From Myxococcus sp. RHSTA-1-4 (lineage in GTDB: Bacteria; Myxococcota; Myxococcia; Myxococcales; Myxococcaceae): DNA of 64,000 bases. Of this stretch, positions 34,525 through 43,845 are shown piece after piece. The stretch spans positions 174,686 through 238,685 of the forward strand of contig NZ_JAIQDG010000015.1 in assembly GCF_020037125.1 (NCBI RefSeq). Direction: 5' to 3'. The notes under the pieces are model-generated. The model did no database searches. It was given only the letters and a program-made list of their open reading frames with translations, and had not been told where the DNA came from. The position numbers and the translations under genes are program-made. Each line of letters begins with the position of its first letter. The stretch's first letter is position 1.

Positions 34525-36477
34525 TCACCCGCGGGCGTCGAGCTGCGCCCGCATCACCTCGCCCAGCGTCTGGATGAAGCCGCGGACGTGGTCCACCTTC
34601 TGCCGGCGGGAGGTGAGGAACGGGTCCATCACCGTGCAGCGCAGCACGGCCACCCCGCCGGCCCTGTCGTAGTCCGCGGGGGTGAAGCCCAGCCGGTCCA
34701 CGATGGGCAGGGCCGCGCGCCCGTACTCGGCGGCGCGCAGCACCGTCTTCGTCACGTAGTAGTCCGGGCGCTTCATCGTGTCCGGGCCCACGCTCAGCGC
34801 CCGGTAGATGCGGTCCACGAAGGCGTTGGTCTCCTCCAGCGTCTCCAGCGTCGGGTGCCCCATCGCGAAGCAGACGATGTTCAGGTCCGAGGGGGGGAGC
34901 AGCACCGGCTTGAAGGGCGCCCAGTCCCCGCTGGCGATGCGCCGGTGGAGCGCCATGGTGCCCTTGGCCGTCTCGCCCACCAGCCGCCCGTAGCCGGTGG
35001 CGTCCAGCGGCAGCACCTTGTGGCTCATCCACACGGCGGCCGCGGCCGCGCCGGGCTTGGAGCCCTCGAAGATGGAGCGGCCCAGGTAGGCGCTCTCGTG
35101 GCCTCCCGCGTGGAAGAGGTAGGGCGCCTCCACCGACACCAGGTCGCGCACCCGCTTGTCCCGGAACGAGATGCTGCCCGCCGGGTAGGGCATGTAGCCC
35201 AGCTTGTGCGGGTCGATGGTCACCGAGTCGGTGCGCTCCAGCGCGCACAGCGCCCGGTAGACACCCTCCGAGGGCCAGGCCTCCGGCGTGTAGTCCGCGA
35301 GCGTCTCCTCGTACGTCCGGCGCTCGCCGCCCGCGCCCCGCGTAATCGAGGCCGCGTAGCCGCCCCAGGCCGCGTCCGCGTGCAGGTGGAACGCCAGGCC
35401 CAGCTCCCGCCCGAGCCGCTCCCTCAGGTCCGCTATCTGGTCCAGCCGGTCCACCGCGCTCTCCTCCGTGGAGCCGATGACGGCCACGCAGGCGATGACC
35501 GGCTGCTGGCGCACCGCCAGCGTGCGCAGCGTGTCCTCCAGCGCGGCGGGGGACATGCGGAAGTTCGTGTCCACCGGCACGTGGACGAGCTGCCGTGAGC
35601 CGATGCCCAGCGCCCGGCACGTCTTCTCCCACGAGTAGTGCGCCGTGGAGGGCACCAGCACGATGCCCGGGGGGAGCGCGTCCTGGAATTCGGACGCCAG
35701 CCGCAGGCCGAACTCCTGGTAGCCCAGCCCCGCCAGCGAGTGGCGCATCACCAGCGCCATGGCGCGGCCCGAGTCCCCCACCTGCGAGCGGAAGCGCTCC
35801 AGCGCGTCCAGCGCCGCCTCGGGGGGCACGTTGAGGAGCTGCCACAGGCTCAGCTCGCGAAGGGGGCGCTCCCGGCCATCCGGCAGCCGCACCTCCAGCT
35901 TGCGCAGGCCGGCCTCCTCCGCCGCGTGCCGCAGCGACACCGGGAGGTACTTCACGTTGCGCGCGACCCACAGGGCCTCGAAGTTGGCCACCGTGCCGCC
36001 CGAGGTGAGGTGCCCCCAGTACCGCTCCGGCGCGTAGCCCACCATCCGCGCGAGCTGCCCGGCCACCTCCAGCTCCAGCCGCGTCGTGACGGGGGAGGCC
36101 TCCGCCGACACGTTGTTGGGGTTGTAGAGCATCGTGGCGAAGTAGCCGATGAGGCTCGCCATCGTGAGGTCCGAGCACATGTGCCCGATGTAGCGGGAGC
36201 TGAAGGCGGGCACGCCGCCCTTGAGCTGGCTCAGCAGCCCCATCAGCTCCTGCGCCAGCAGCGAGGTGGACTCCTCGTAGGCCGGTGCGCGTTTGTCGGC
36301 CTCCTGAATCAGGAAGCCATCCTCGGGATGGAGGTTGCGCCGCCAGAAGATGTGGTCTCGGAAGGCCTCCAGCAGCAGACGCTCGAAGGTGTCCGCGTTC
36401 TCTCCCTTGGGACCGAGGAAGAGCGCGCCGAGGTCGGGTGGGGCGGAGGCGGGGAGCTGTCGGAGGTGCGTGCTCAT
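34525..36477 (-). CDS. Group II PLP-dependent decarboxylase
   Basis: 650 residues. The pyridoxal-phosphate lysine is Lys425 in TIDPHKLGYM; the cofactor-ring Asp368 is in HADAAWGG; His280 in STAHYSW is the ring-stacking residue; LTSGGTVANFEAL binds phosphate. The family decarboxylates glutamate, tyrosine, aspartate or similar; the substrate is not readable by eye. It is longer than glutamate decarboxylase by about 150 residues, mainly an extra N-terminal region. The ATG at 36477 was chosen because the sequence upstream of it is low-complexity and unlike the family. The next gene on the same strand begins far upstream, so this is probably a single transcript. Confidence 0.88.
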   Translation of the reverse strand: MSTHLRQLPASAPPDLGALFLGPKGENADTFERLLLEAFRDHIFWRRNLHPEDGFLIQEADKRAPAYEESTSLLAQELMGLLSQLKGGVPAFSSRYIGHMCSDLTMASLIGYFATMLYNPNNVSAEASPVTTRLELEVAGQLARMVGYAPERYWGHLTSGGTVANFEALWVARNVKYLPVSLRHAAEEAGLRKLEVRLPDGRERPLRELSLWQLLNVPPEAALDALERFRSQVGDSGRAMALVMRHSLAGLGYQEFGLRLASEFQDALPPGIVLVPSTAHYSWEKTCRALGIGSRQLVHVPVDTNFRMSPAALEDTLRTLAVRQQPVIACVAVIGSTEESAVDRLDQIADLRERLGRELGLAFHLHADAAWGGYAASITRGAGGERRTYEETLADYTPEAWPSEGVYRALCALERTDSVTIDPHKLGYMPYPAGSISFRDKRVRDLVSVEAPYLFHAGGHESAYLGRSIFEGSKPGAAAAAVWMSHKVLPLDATGYGRLVGETAKGTMALHRRIASGDWAPFKPVLLPPSDLNIVCFAMGHPTLETLEETNAFVDRIYRALSVGPDTMKRPDYYVTKTVLRAAEYGRAALPIVDRLGFTPADYDRAGGVAVLRCTVMDPFLTSRRQKVDHVRGFIQTLGEVMRAQLDARG

Positions 36478-36698
36478 GGGGACGCACCCGCGATTGCAAG
36501 TCATGCGCCCCGGGGCTGGCGCCTCATGAGCCCCCGCCGGTGGCGGCGCGGACGGCAAAGACTGCGCGTTGGAGGGGGGCCGGGGCGCAAGGGCTGCGCG
36601 CCAGGTCCCCCCCGGCGTCGGGGCCGGGGAAATGCGCCGTTGCGCCGCGAAGGGTGTCCTACCCGTTTCTGAGCGGCTCCCCCAGACCGCGAAGAGAG

Positions 36699-36728
36699 GC
36701 GCCCCTCCTCACCCGTGCGGAGGGGCGC
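36699..36728 (-). terminator. Strong terminator hairpin after the small lipoprotein gene
   Basis: GCGCCCCTCC and GGAGGGGCGC are perfect 10-base arms around a 10-base loop, 8 bases beyond the stop codon of the minus-strand gene at 36736. No T-run is present. Confidence 0.55.
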
Positions 36729-36735
36729 GAGGCCG

Positions 36736-37275
36736 CTAACACTCGTTCGCTCCGCCAATCTCGACCGTCACCACCTTGCGGCCCTGCTCGAAGACGAGCG
36801 TGTAGAACCGCCCCCAATCGCAGTAGTCGGGCGCGGACATGTACTCCCAGCTGTGGAATCCGCCGTCATAGGCCTCGCCGGTCGCCACGAAGTCCTCGGC
36901 GGCCGTGGTCAGCGCGGCGCCGAGCCCCTGCTCGAGCTGCGTCCGGGTGCGGTCACCCTCGTAGCCCCAGGGGCTCTGCGCGAAGTCCGAGAAGAGCAGT
37001 GCGTACTCGGCCGTCTCCTGGTTGGGGAGTGCGCCCGTCTGAGGCGCGAGCACGTCGAACGCCCGCACCGTGACGTAGCTGCAGTACCAGCAGGAGTCCA
37101 GGTAGGCCGCCGCGGCGGCCTCCAGCTCCGGGGGGGTGTTGGTCAGCTCCAGCTCCACCGGCGTGAGGAGCTGCCACTGGTCCTGGGGGGTGGCCTCCTC
37201 CGTCTCCATGGGAGAGGCGGGCGCGCAGGCCACGGCCAGCGAGGCGAACAGCGAGAGGGCGAGAAGTCGCTTCAT
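36736..37275 (-). CDS. Lipoprotein of unknown function
   Basis: 179 residues. The signal ends in SLAVAC (Cys17), so it should be a lipoprotein. The mature protein has five cysteines (two in DSCWYCSY), an acidic N-terminal part and a C-terminal beta stretch (FYTLVFEQGRKVVTVEIGG). No family is recognised. The ATG at 37275 is preceded by CGGAG at a normal distance. It is followed by a strong hairpin, so it is a single-gene unit. Confidence 0.75.
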   Translation of the reverse strand: MKRLLALSLFASLAVACAPASPMETEEATPQDQWQLLTPVELELTNTPPELEAAAAAYLDSCWYCSYVTVRAFDVLAPQTGALPNQETAEYALLFSDFAQSPWGYEGDRTRTQLEQGLGAALTTAAEDFVATGEAYDGGFHSWEYMSAPDYCDWGRFYTLVFEQGRKVVTVEIGGANEC

Positions 37276-37388
37276 GTCAGCTCCGGGGGAAATGTGGGCG
37301 GAATGCCCGCGAGTCGGCGGCCCGTCCCCGCAGGGGGGGCGCTCTCCAGACACGCGCCGCGGCCAGGTGGCGCACGAATTCTTTCGCG

Positions 37389-39368
37389 CTACTCGATGGC
37401 CGGCGGTTCCGGCTCGAGGAGGTGCGGGGGCTCCGTCTTGCCCTCGTCGCGCATCCGGAGCGCGCGGTCGATGCGCGCGGCGGCGCTGATGAGGCCGAGG
37501 TGGCTGAAGGCCTGCGGGAAGTTGCCCAGCTGCTCGCGGGTCAGCGGGTGGATTTCCTCCGCGAGCAGCCCCAGGTGGTTCGACGCCTCGGCGTGCGCGA
37601 CGAAGACGTCCTCGGCCTCCTCGATGCGGTTGGCGAGCGCCAGTGCCTCGGCCAGCCAGAAGCCGCACAGGATGAAGCCACCCTCGGGACCGCCGACACC
37701 GTCATCCATCCGGTAGCGCCGGAGGAACGGGCCCGCCCCGAGCTCGTGGCGCAGCCATTCGATGGTCCGCAGGATGAACGGCTCGCTCGCGCGGAAGCAC
37801 CCGACGATGGGCAGGAGCAGCAGCGCGGCGTCCGGCTCGTTTCCGCCATAGATGCCGACGAAGTGCTTCCGGGCCGGGTCCACGCCGTTGCGGAGGATGT
37901 CGGCGCGGATGACGTCCGCCAGCTCCGAGCACGACCGCGCCAGCTTGTGCTCACTGAAGAGCAGGGCCAGGTGATGCCCCCGGCGCAGCGCCAGCCAGCT
38001 CATGAGCTTCGAGTGGACGTTGTGGCGCATCTCCCGGCGCGGCTCCCAGATGCCGTGGTCGGGCTCGCACCATCGGCGCGCGGTGGTCTGGATGACCGAG
38101 CGCAGCAGCCGCCACGTGCGCAGGGGCAGCCGGCCGCCGAACCGCTCGTAGAGGTACGCCGCGTCGAGCAGCGCCCCCGCGGTGTCGAACTGGAACTGGT
38201 CTCTCGCGCCGTTCCCGAGCCGCACCGGGCGCGAGCCCTGGAAGCCGGCGAGGTGTGTCAGCTCCGTCTCCGCGGGCACGGGGCCGCCGTCCAGTGTGTA
38301 CATCACCTGGAGCGGGCCGCCGCGCTGCAGGGTGTCGCGGACGAAATAGAAGAACTCGCGGGACTCGCTCAGGAAGCCCATGAGGTTGGTGGCGCGCACG
38401 GCCATCGCCGAGTCACGCACCCAGCTGTAGCGGTAGTCCCAGTTGCGGGGGCCTCCCATCCACTCGGGGAGCGACGTGGTGGGCGCGGCCACCATGGCGC
38501 CGGTGGGGGCGTACATCAGCAGCTTCAGCACCAGCGCGGAGCGGAGGACGTGGTGCCGCCAGGGCCCCTCGTAGTGGAGGTGTTGAGACCATTCCCGCCA
38601 GGCCTGGCGGGTGTCCCGGAGGTGGTCGAAAGGGCGGTAGGCGGCGATGTGCTCCGGCCGGTCCGAGTCCCAGGAGAGCACCATCCAGCGCCGCTCGCCC
38701 GCGCCGAGCCGGATGCGCGTCTGGAGGCCCGCATCGCCGCGGCATGGCTGCCCGTGGAGCTCACGGCAAGAGCGCCAGTTCACCTCCCCGCTCAGGACGG
38801 CGACCAGACGCTCGCCCCGCGCGCCGCGCGCGACCAGTCCGTGCTCCTCCCGGTCAATCCGTGTCTCCGAGGTGCCGTAGCCGAAGCGCGGGTCGAAGAC
38901 GACGTTCAGCTCCACCGCGCCCTCGAGGCACTCGATGCGCCGGTGCACCTCGTGGACGGTGGACCGCGGGTCGTTCGTCCACGGCATGTAATCGATGAGG
39001 CGGATGACTCCCTTGCGCTCGAAGCGGAAGAGGGTCTCCAGGACGTTGGTGTCCGGGTCGTAGCGCTGCAGGCTCTCGAACGGCCATACGACTGGCGTGA
39101 TGCCGGTGACGCCTCCCTTCTCGTCATCGAGGATGCCCCCGAAGACGCTCGGGCTGTCGAAGCGGGGGAAGCAGAGCCAGTCGATGATGCCGTCGGGCCG
39201 GACCAGGGCGCAGGTGACTCCGTCGCCAATCACCCCCCGGCCGGCCAGGGGGACCTCCCGGTGGGAGGCCGGGTTGGAGAACCGGAAGGGGCGGGCCATC
39301 CGCCTGGCGGCGCTGTACAGGTCCATGAGCAGGCGGGCCGCGGGGAGACCGCGACCCGCCGTTCTCAA
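37389..39368 (-). CDS. GH15-family glucoamylase/trehalase-like glycoside hydrolase
   Basis: 659 residues, the typical length for bacterial GH15 (COG3387). The N-terminal beta domain begins at GVIGDGVTCALVRPDGIIDW. The (alpha/alpha)6 catalytic domain has NWDYRYSWVRDSA, the general acid candidate Glu442 in HGIWEPR and the general base candidate Glu604 or Glu605 in LLAEEIHPLTREQLGNFP. Members hydrolyse alpha-glucosides including trehalose; the substrate is uncertain. No signal peptide, so cytoplasmic. The start is read as TTG at 39368, backed by GGAGG 8 bases before it; ATGs at 39326 and 39299 lack one. Confidence 0.9.
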   Translation of the reverse strand: MRTAGRGLPAARLLMDLYSAARRMARPFRFSNPASHREVPLAGRGVIGDGVTCALVRPDGIIDWLCFPRFDSPSVFGGILDDEKGGVTGITPVVWPFESLQRYDPDTNVLETLFRFERKGVIRLIDYMPWTNDPRSTVHEVHRRIECLEGAVELNVVFDPRFGYGTSETRIDREEHGLVARGARGERLVAVLSGEVNWRSCRELHGQPCRGDAGLQTRIRLGAGERRWMVLSWDSDRPEHIAAYRPFDHLRDTRQAWREWSQHLHYEGPWRHHVLRSALVLKLLMYAPTGAMVAAPTTSLPEWMGGPRNWDYRYSWVRDSAMAVRATNLMGFLSESREFFYFVRDTLQRGGPLQVMYTLDGGPVPAETELTHLAGFQGSRPVRLGNGARDQFQFDTAGALLDAAYLYERFGGRLPLRTWRLLRSVIQTTARRWCEPDHGIWEPRREMRHNVHSKLMSWLALRRGHHLALLFSEHKLARSCSELADVIRADILRNGVDPARKHFVGIYGGNEPDAALLLLPIVGCFRASEPFILRTIEWLRHELGAGPFLRRYRMDDGVGGPEGGFILCGFWLAEALALANRIEEAEDVFVAHAEASNHLGLLAEEIHPLTREQLGNFPQAFSHLGLISAAARIDRALRMRDEGKTEPPHLLEPEPPAIE

Positions 39369-39509
39369 GGTAGGGACCTCCGCGGCCTCCGCGGCCCAGC
39401 CGGATTCACGCCCGCCTGGCTCGGGGCCGGAATGCCGAGCGGCCGTACCGGCGCCGTGGGGCAGGCCCCTGCATCAGGGGCCCGGCCCCACTCTCGGTGA
39501 CTCCGCCTC

Positions 39510-42500
39510 TCAGTGCGAGGGGGCGGCGGCCGGGACGGCCTCGTCCCCTCCCGTGGTGCGCTTCGCCTCGCCCCGCAGCTTCTGCATCAGCACGTACAGG
39601 CCGGGGATGAAGACGAAGTTGACCACCGTGGACACGAGCATTCCGCCGAACACGGCCGTGCCCAGCGAGTTGCGCGAGGCGGCGCCGGCGCCGGAGGCCG
39701 TCATCAGCGGCACCACGCCCAGGAGGAAGGCAATCGACGTCATCAGGATGGGCCGCAGCCGCACCTCGGCCGCCTCCACCACCGCGTCGACGGCGCTCTT
39801 GCCGCTCTCCCGGAGCTGCTCGGCGAACTCCACGATGAGGATGGCGTTCTTGCTGGCCAGGCCCACCAGCATGACGAGACCCACCTGGCAGAACACGTCA
39901 TTGGCGAACCCGCGCGCGAGCTGCAGGCCCAGCGCGCCCATGATGGCCAGCGGCACGGAGAGGATGATGACGAACGGCAGGGTGAAGCTCTCGTACTGGG
40001 CCGCCAGCACCAGGAAGACGAACAGCAGGCCCAGACCGAAGATGATGAGCGTCTGACCGCCGCTCTGCTTCTGCTCCAGGCTGATGCCCGTCCACTCCGC
40101 GCTCATGCCCTGGGGCAGCACCTGCGCGGCCAGGGCCTCCATCTTGTCCAGGGCCTGGCCGGAGGACACGCCCGGCGCGGGCTGGCCGTTGAGCTCCACG
40201 GCCCGGAAGAGGTTGTAGTGGCGGATGACCTGGGCGGACACCGTGGGCGCCACCTTCACCAGCGACTCCAGCGGAATCATGTCCCCGCTGTCGCTGCGCA
40301 CGTAGAAGGCGCCGATGTCCTGCGGGCTGTCGCGGAACTGCTGCTCGGCCTGCACGTAGACGCGGTAGGTGCGGTTCGCGTAGTTGAAGTCGTTGACGTA
40401 CTGGCTGCCCATGTAGACCTGCATGGTGCCGAACACCTGCTCGATCGGCACGCCCAGCGCCTTGGCCTTCTGCCGGTCCACCTCCACGTCCAGCAGCGGC
40501 GTGTCCGCGTTGAAGGTGGTGAAGACGCCGCGAAGCTGGCCGTCCTCGTTGGCCTTGGCCACCAGCGCCTGGACGGCGGTGGCGATCTGGTCCAGCGAGC
40601 TGGTGCCGTCGATGTCCTCGACGATGTACTGGAAGCCGCCCACGCTGCCCACGCCGCGGATGGCCGGGGGCTGGAAGGGGATGACGCGCGCCCCGCCGAT
40701 GCGGCTCAGCGGCGCGCGCAGCCGCTCCACCAGCGCGGCCACGGAGTGCTCCTTCCCCGGCCGCTCGTCCCAGTGCTTCAGGGGGGTGAAGATGGTGGCG
40801 ATGTTGGGGCCGGTGCCCTGGAAGGAGAACCCGCCGATGGCGAACATGGCGCGCACCTCCGGCTGGGCCTTCAGCACCGCCTCCACCTCGGCCAGCACCT
40901 TCTCCGTCTGGGCCAGCGACATGCCCTCCGGGCCCTGGATGGAGATGATGACGTAGCCCTGGTCCTCGTCGGGGATGAAGCCCGTGGGCGCCATCCGGAA
41001 GAGGGCCACCGTGCCGGCGATGCACGCGAGGAAGGCCACGAGGATGATGACCGGGTGCTTCAGGAGCCGGCGCAGCCCCCGGCCATAGGTGGCCTTCGTC
41101 CAGTCGAGCACCCGGTCCACCTGGCGGAAGAAGACCCACTTCTCGCCCTGGTGGTGCTTGAGCATCCGCGCGCTCAGGGCGGGCGTGAGGGTGAGGGCGC
41201 AGAAGGTGGACAGGGCCACCGACGCGGCGATGGTCAGCGCGAACTGCCGGTAGATGGCGCCGGTGGTGCCGGGGAAGAGCGCCACGGGGACGAACACCGC
41301 CACCAGCACGATGGAGATGGCGATGACGGCGCCGGCCACCTCCTTCATGCCCTCGCGCGCGGCCTGCACGGGGGACAGGTGCCGCTCCGCCATCAACCGC
41401 TCGATGTTCTCGATGACGACGATGGCGTCGTCCACCACCAGGCCCGTGGCCAGCGTGAGGCCGAAGAGCGTGAGGGTGTTGATGGAGAAGCCCATCAACT
41501 GGACGAAGGCGAAGGTGCCCACCAGCGAGACGGGGAGGGTGAAGGCGGTGATGAGCACGCTGCGCCAGCCGTGCAGGAACACGAAGATGACGAGGATGAC
41601 GAGGGCAATCGCCTCCACCAGCGTCCGCATCACCTCCTGGATGGAGGCGCGCACCGCGAGCGTGGTGTCCACGCCCGTCTGGAACTCCATGCCCGGGGGG
41701 AACAGCTTGGACAGCCGCTCCAGCTCCGAGTAGACGCCGTCACGCACGTCCAGCGCGTTGGCGGTGGGGAGCTGGAAGATGGCGAGGCCCACGGCCTGCT
41801 TGCCGCCAAAGCGCAGGAGCGTGCCGTAGTTCTCCGCGCCCATCTCCACGCGGCCCACGTCCTTCACGCGCACGCTCTTGCCGTCGTTCTGCCGCATGAG
41901 GACGATTTCGCCGAACTCCTCGGGCTCCACGAGACGGCCCCGCGCCCGCACGGCAATCTGGTAGGGCTGGTCCTCCGCGGAGGGCGGCTGGCCCACCTGG
42001 CCCGCGGCCACCTGGAGGTTCTGCTCCTGGAGCGCGCGCGTCACGTCCTGCGGGGTGAGCTTGCGGCGCGCCAGCTCCGTGGGGTCCAGCCACAGGCGCA
42101 TGGAGAACTTGCGCTCGCCGAAGATGCGCACCTCGCCCACGCCGCGCACGCGCTTGATGGCGTCCTTCAGATTCACGTCGGCGTAGTTGCTGAGGAACTT
42201 GGCGTCGTAGCGCTCGTCCGGGCTGAACAGCGCCACCGTCATCAGCATCTGGTTGGAGGCCTTGTTGACGACAATGCCCGTCTGGTTCACCTGCGAGGGC
42301 AGGCGCGCGGCGGCGCGGCTGACGCGGTTCTGCACGTCGACGGCGGCCACCTCGATGTCGCGCGTGGACTCGAAGGTGATGGTGATTTGACTGGTGCCGT
42401 CGTTGCTGCTGGTGGAGGTGATGTAGCGCATCCCCTCCACGCCGTTCAGCTCCTGCTCCAGGGGAATGGTGACGGCGCTCTCCACCACCTCGGAGCTGGC

Positions 42501-42656
42501 GCCCACGTAGTTGCTGGTAACCGTCACCTGCGGCGGCGCCAGGTCCGGGTACTGGGCAATGGGCAGCGTGGGGATGGCGATGGCCCCCACCAGCGTCAGC
42601 AGGATGGAGCAGACGATGGCGAAGACGGGCCTGCGGATGAAGAAGTCGACGAACAT
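39510..42656 (-). CDS. RND efflux pump inner-membrane transporter (HAE1/AcrB type)
   Basis: 1048 residues, the normal length. It opens MFVDFFIRRPVFAIVCSILL, with twelve membrane helices in the usual two halves and two large periplasmic loops. The proton-relay region of helix 4 is visible as GLTLATGLVVDDAIVVIENI, with the two adjacent Asp residues intact. It exports hydrophobic compounds using the proton gradient, with the adaptor and TolC-like channel encoded just upstream. The ATG at 42656 was chosen over an upstream start because it gives the family N-terminus and follows GAGGGGA. It is the last gene of the efflux operon. Confidence 0.95.
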   Translation of the reverse strand: MFVDFFIRRPVFAIVCSILLTLVGAIAIPTLPIAQYPDLAPPQVTVTSNYVGASSEVVESAVTIPLEQELNGVEGMRYITSTSSNDGTSQITITFESTRDIEVAAVDVQNRVSRAAARLPSQVNQTGIVVNKASNQMLMTVALFSPDERYDAKFLSNYADVNLKDAIKRVRGVGEVRIFGERKFSMRLWLDPTELARRKLTPQDVTRALQEQNLQVAAGQVGQPPSAEDQPYQIAVRARGRLVEPEEFGEIVLMRQNDGKSVRVKDVGRVEMGAENYGTLLRFGGKQAVGLAIFQLPTANALDVRDGVYSELERLSKLFPPGMEFQTGVDTTLAVRASIQEVMRTLVEAIALVILVIFVFLHGWRSVLITAFTLPVSLVGTFAFVQLMGFSINTLTLFGLTLATGLVVDDAIVVIENIERLMAERHLSPVQAAREGMKEVAGAVIAISIVLVAVFVPVALFPGTTGAIYRQFALTIAASVALSTFCALTLTPALSARMLKHHQGEKWVFFRQVDRVLDWTKATYGRGLRRLLKHPVIILVAFLACIAGTVALFRMAPTGFIPDEDQGYVIISIQGPEGMSLAQTEKVLAEVEAVLKAQPEVRAMFAIGGFSFQGTGPNIATIFTPLKHWDERPGKEHSVAALVERLRAPLSRIGGARVIPFQPPAIRGVGSVGGFQYIVEDIDGTSSLDQIATAVQALVAKANEDGQLRGVFTTFNADTPLLDVEVDRQKAKALGVPIEQVFGTMQVYMGSQYVNDFNYANRTYRVYVQAEQQFRDSPQDIGAFYVRSDSGDMIPLESLVKVAPTVSAQVIRHYNLFRAVELNGQPAPGVSSGQALDKMEALAAQVLPQGMSAEWTGISLEQKQSGGQTLIIFGLGLLFVFLVLAAQYESFTLPFVIILSVPLAIMGALGLQLARGFANDVFCQVGLVMLVGLASKNAILIVEFAEQLRESGKSAVDAVVEAAEVRLRPILMTSIAFLLGVVPLMTASGAGAASRNSLGTAVFGGMLVSTVVNFVFIPGLYVLMQKLRGEAKRTTGGDEAVPAAAPSH

Positions 42657-42675
42657 GGTGCGTAAGTCCCCTCGC

Positions 42676-43845
42676 TCAGCGGCTGCCGGCGGGACCGCCT
42701 CCCGCGACGCCCGGGGGCGGCGCGCTTCCCAGGACACCGCCACCGGAGCCCTTCGCGGCCTTGAGCTTCACGGGCATCCCGTCGCGCAGCGCCTGCATGG
42801 AGGACACGGCCACGAGGTCTCCCGGCTGGAGGCCCTTCTCCACGACATAGGCCATCTCCCCCAGCGCGCCGAGGGTGATGGGACGGCGCTCCACCACCGT
42901 CTTGCCTTCCTTCTCCCGCACCACCAGGGCGAAGGGCTGGCCGCTCTGCCGCACCACCGCGAGCGCCGGAATCTGCAGGGCGTCACGGACGGAGTAGACG
43001 AGGCGCGCGCGCACCAGCTCGCTGGGACGCAGGCCCACGGTGTTGCGGAACGCGGCCTTCACCTCCACCAGCTGGGTGCGCGGGTCGGCCTGCGGCGCGA
43101 CGAAGAAGACGGTGCTGGTGAGCAGCACCTTCCCCTGCGCGTCCAGGATTTCCAGCGCCGTGTCGGGCTTCAGCGAGCGGGCGCGCGGCGACGGCACCGC
43201 CACGCTCACCTCGAGCACGTCCGCCTGGGCGATGCTGGTGAGCGGCGTGGTGGCGCTGACGAAGTCGCCCAGGCGCACCAGCACGTCACCGACGGTGCCG
43301 GCGAACGGGGCGCGCACCACGTTGAACTGGAGCTGCACCTGGCGCTGCGTCACCTGCGCGGCCGAGGAGCGCGAGGCGGCCTCGGCGGCCTCCACCTGGG
43401 CGCGGGCGCCCTCCAGCTCCTGCGCGCTCGCCAGGCCCTCCTTGTTGAGCGCCTCCGTGCGGGCCAGGGTGCGGCGCGCCAGCTCCAGGTTCACCTGGGC
43501 GGAGCTGAGCTGGGCCTGGGCGCTGTCGAGCGCGGCCGTCTCCTCGCGCGCGTCCACCTCCACCAGCGGCGCGCCCTCCGCCACCTGCTGGCCGGGGCGC
43601 ACGTGGATGCGGCGCACGTAGCCCCCCACCTGCGGCAGCACGGTGACGTTCTGCCGTGACGTCAGCGCGCCCAGGTACTCGCCGGTGTCCCGCACCTGCT
43701 TCGGCTCGAGCGTCACCGTCTCAATCTCACGAGGCGGAGGCGCGGCCGGGGCCGCCTTGCCGCCCGAGCAACCCGCCACCGCCACCAGCAGGGTGGCACC
43801 CCACACCGTCTTCTTCAGCGCCTCCAGGGGGCGCACCCGTCTCAC
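42676..43845 (-). CDS. RND efflux periplasmic adaptor (membrane fusion) lipoprotein
   Basis: About 389 residues. The signal ends in VAVAGC, so it is lipid-anchored to the inner membrane. A lipoyl-like half (VLPQVGGYVRRIHVRPGQQV), an Ala/Glu-rich coiled-coil hairpin (about 95-165), the second lipoyl half (APFAGTVGDVLVRLGD) and beta-barrel and membrane-proximal parts follow. It links the RND transporter to the outer-membrane channel. GTG at 43845 overlaps the stop of the preceding gene (GTGA), implying translational coupling; GTG at 43854 is an alternative. The transporter starts 20 bases downstream. Confidence 0.92.
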   Translation of the reverse strand: MRRVRPLEALKKTVWGATLLVAVAGCSGGKAAPAAPPPREIETVTLEPKQVRDTGEYLGALTSRQNVTVLPQVGGYVRRIHVRPGQQVAEGAPLVEVDAREETAALDSAQAQLSSAQVNLELARRTLARTEALNKEGLASAQELEGARAQVEAAEAASRSSAAQVTQRQVQLQFNVVRAPFAGTVGDVLVRLGDFVSATTPLTSIAQADVLEVSVAVPSPRARSLKPDTALEILDAQGKVLLTSTVFFVAPQADPRTQLVEVKAAFRNTVGLRPSELVRARLVYSVRDALQIPALAVVRQSGQPFALVVREKEGKTVVERRPITLGALGEMAYVVEKGLQPGDLVAVSSMQALRDGMPVKLKAAKGSGGGVLGSAPPPGVAGGGPAGSR

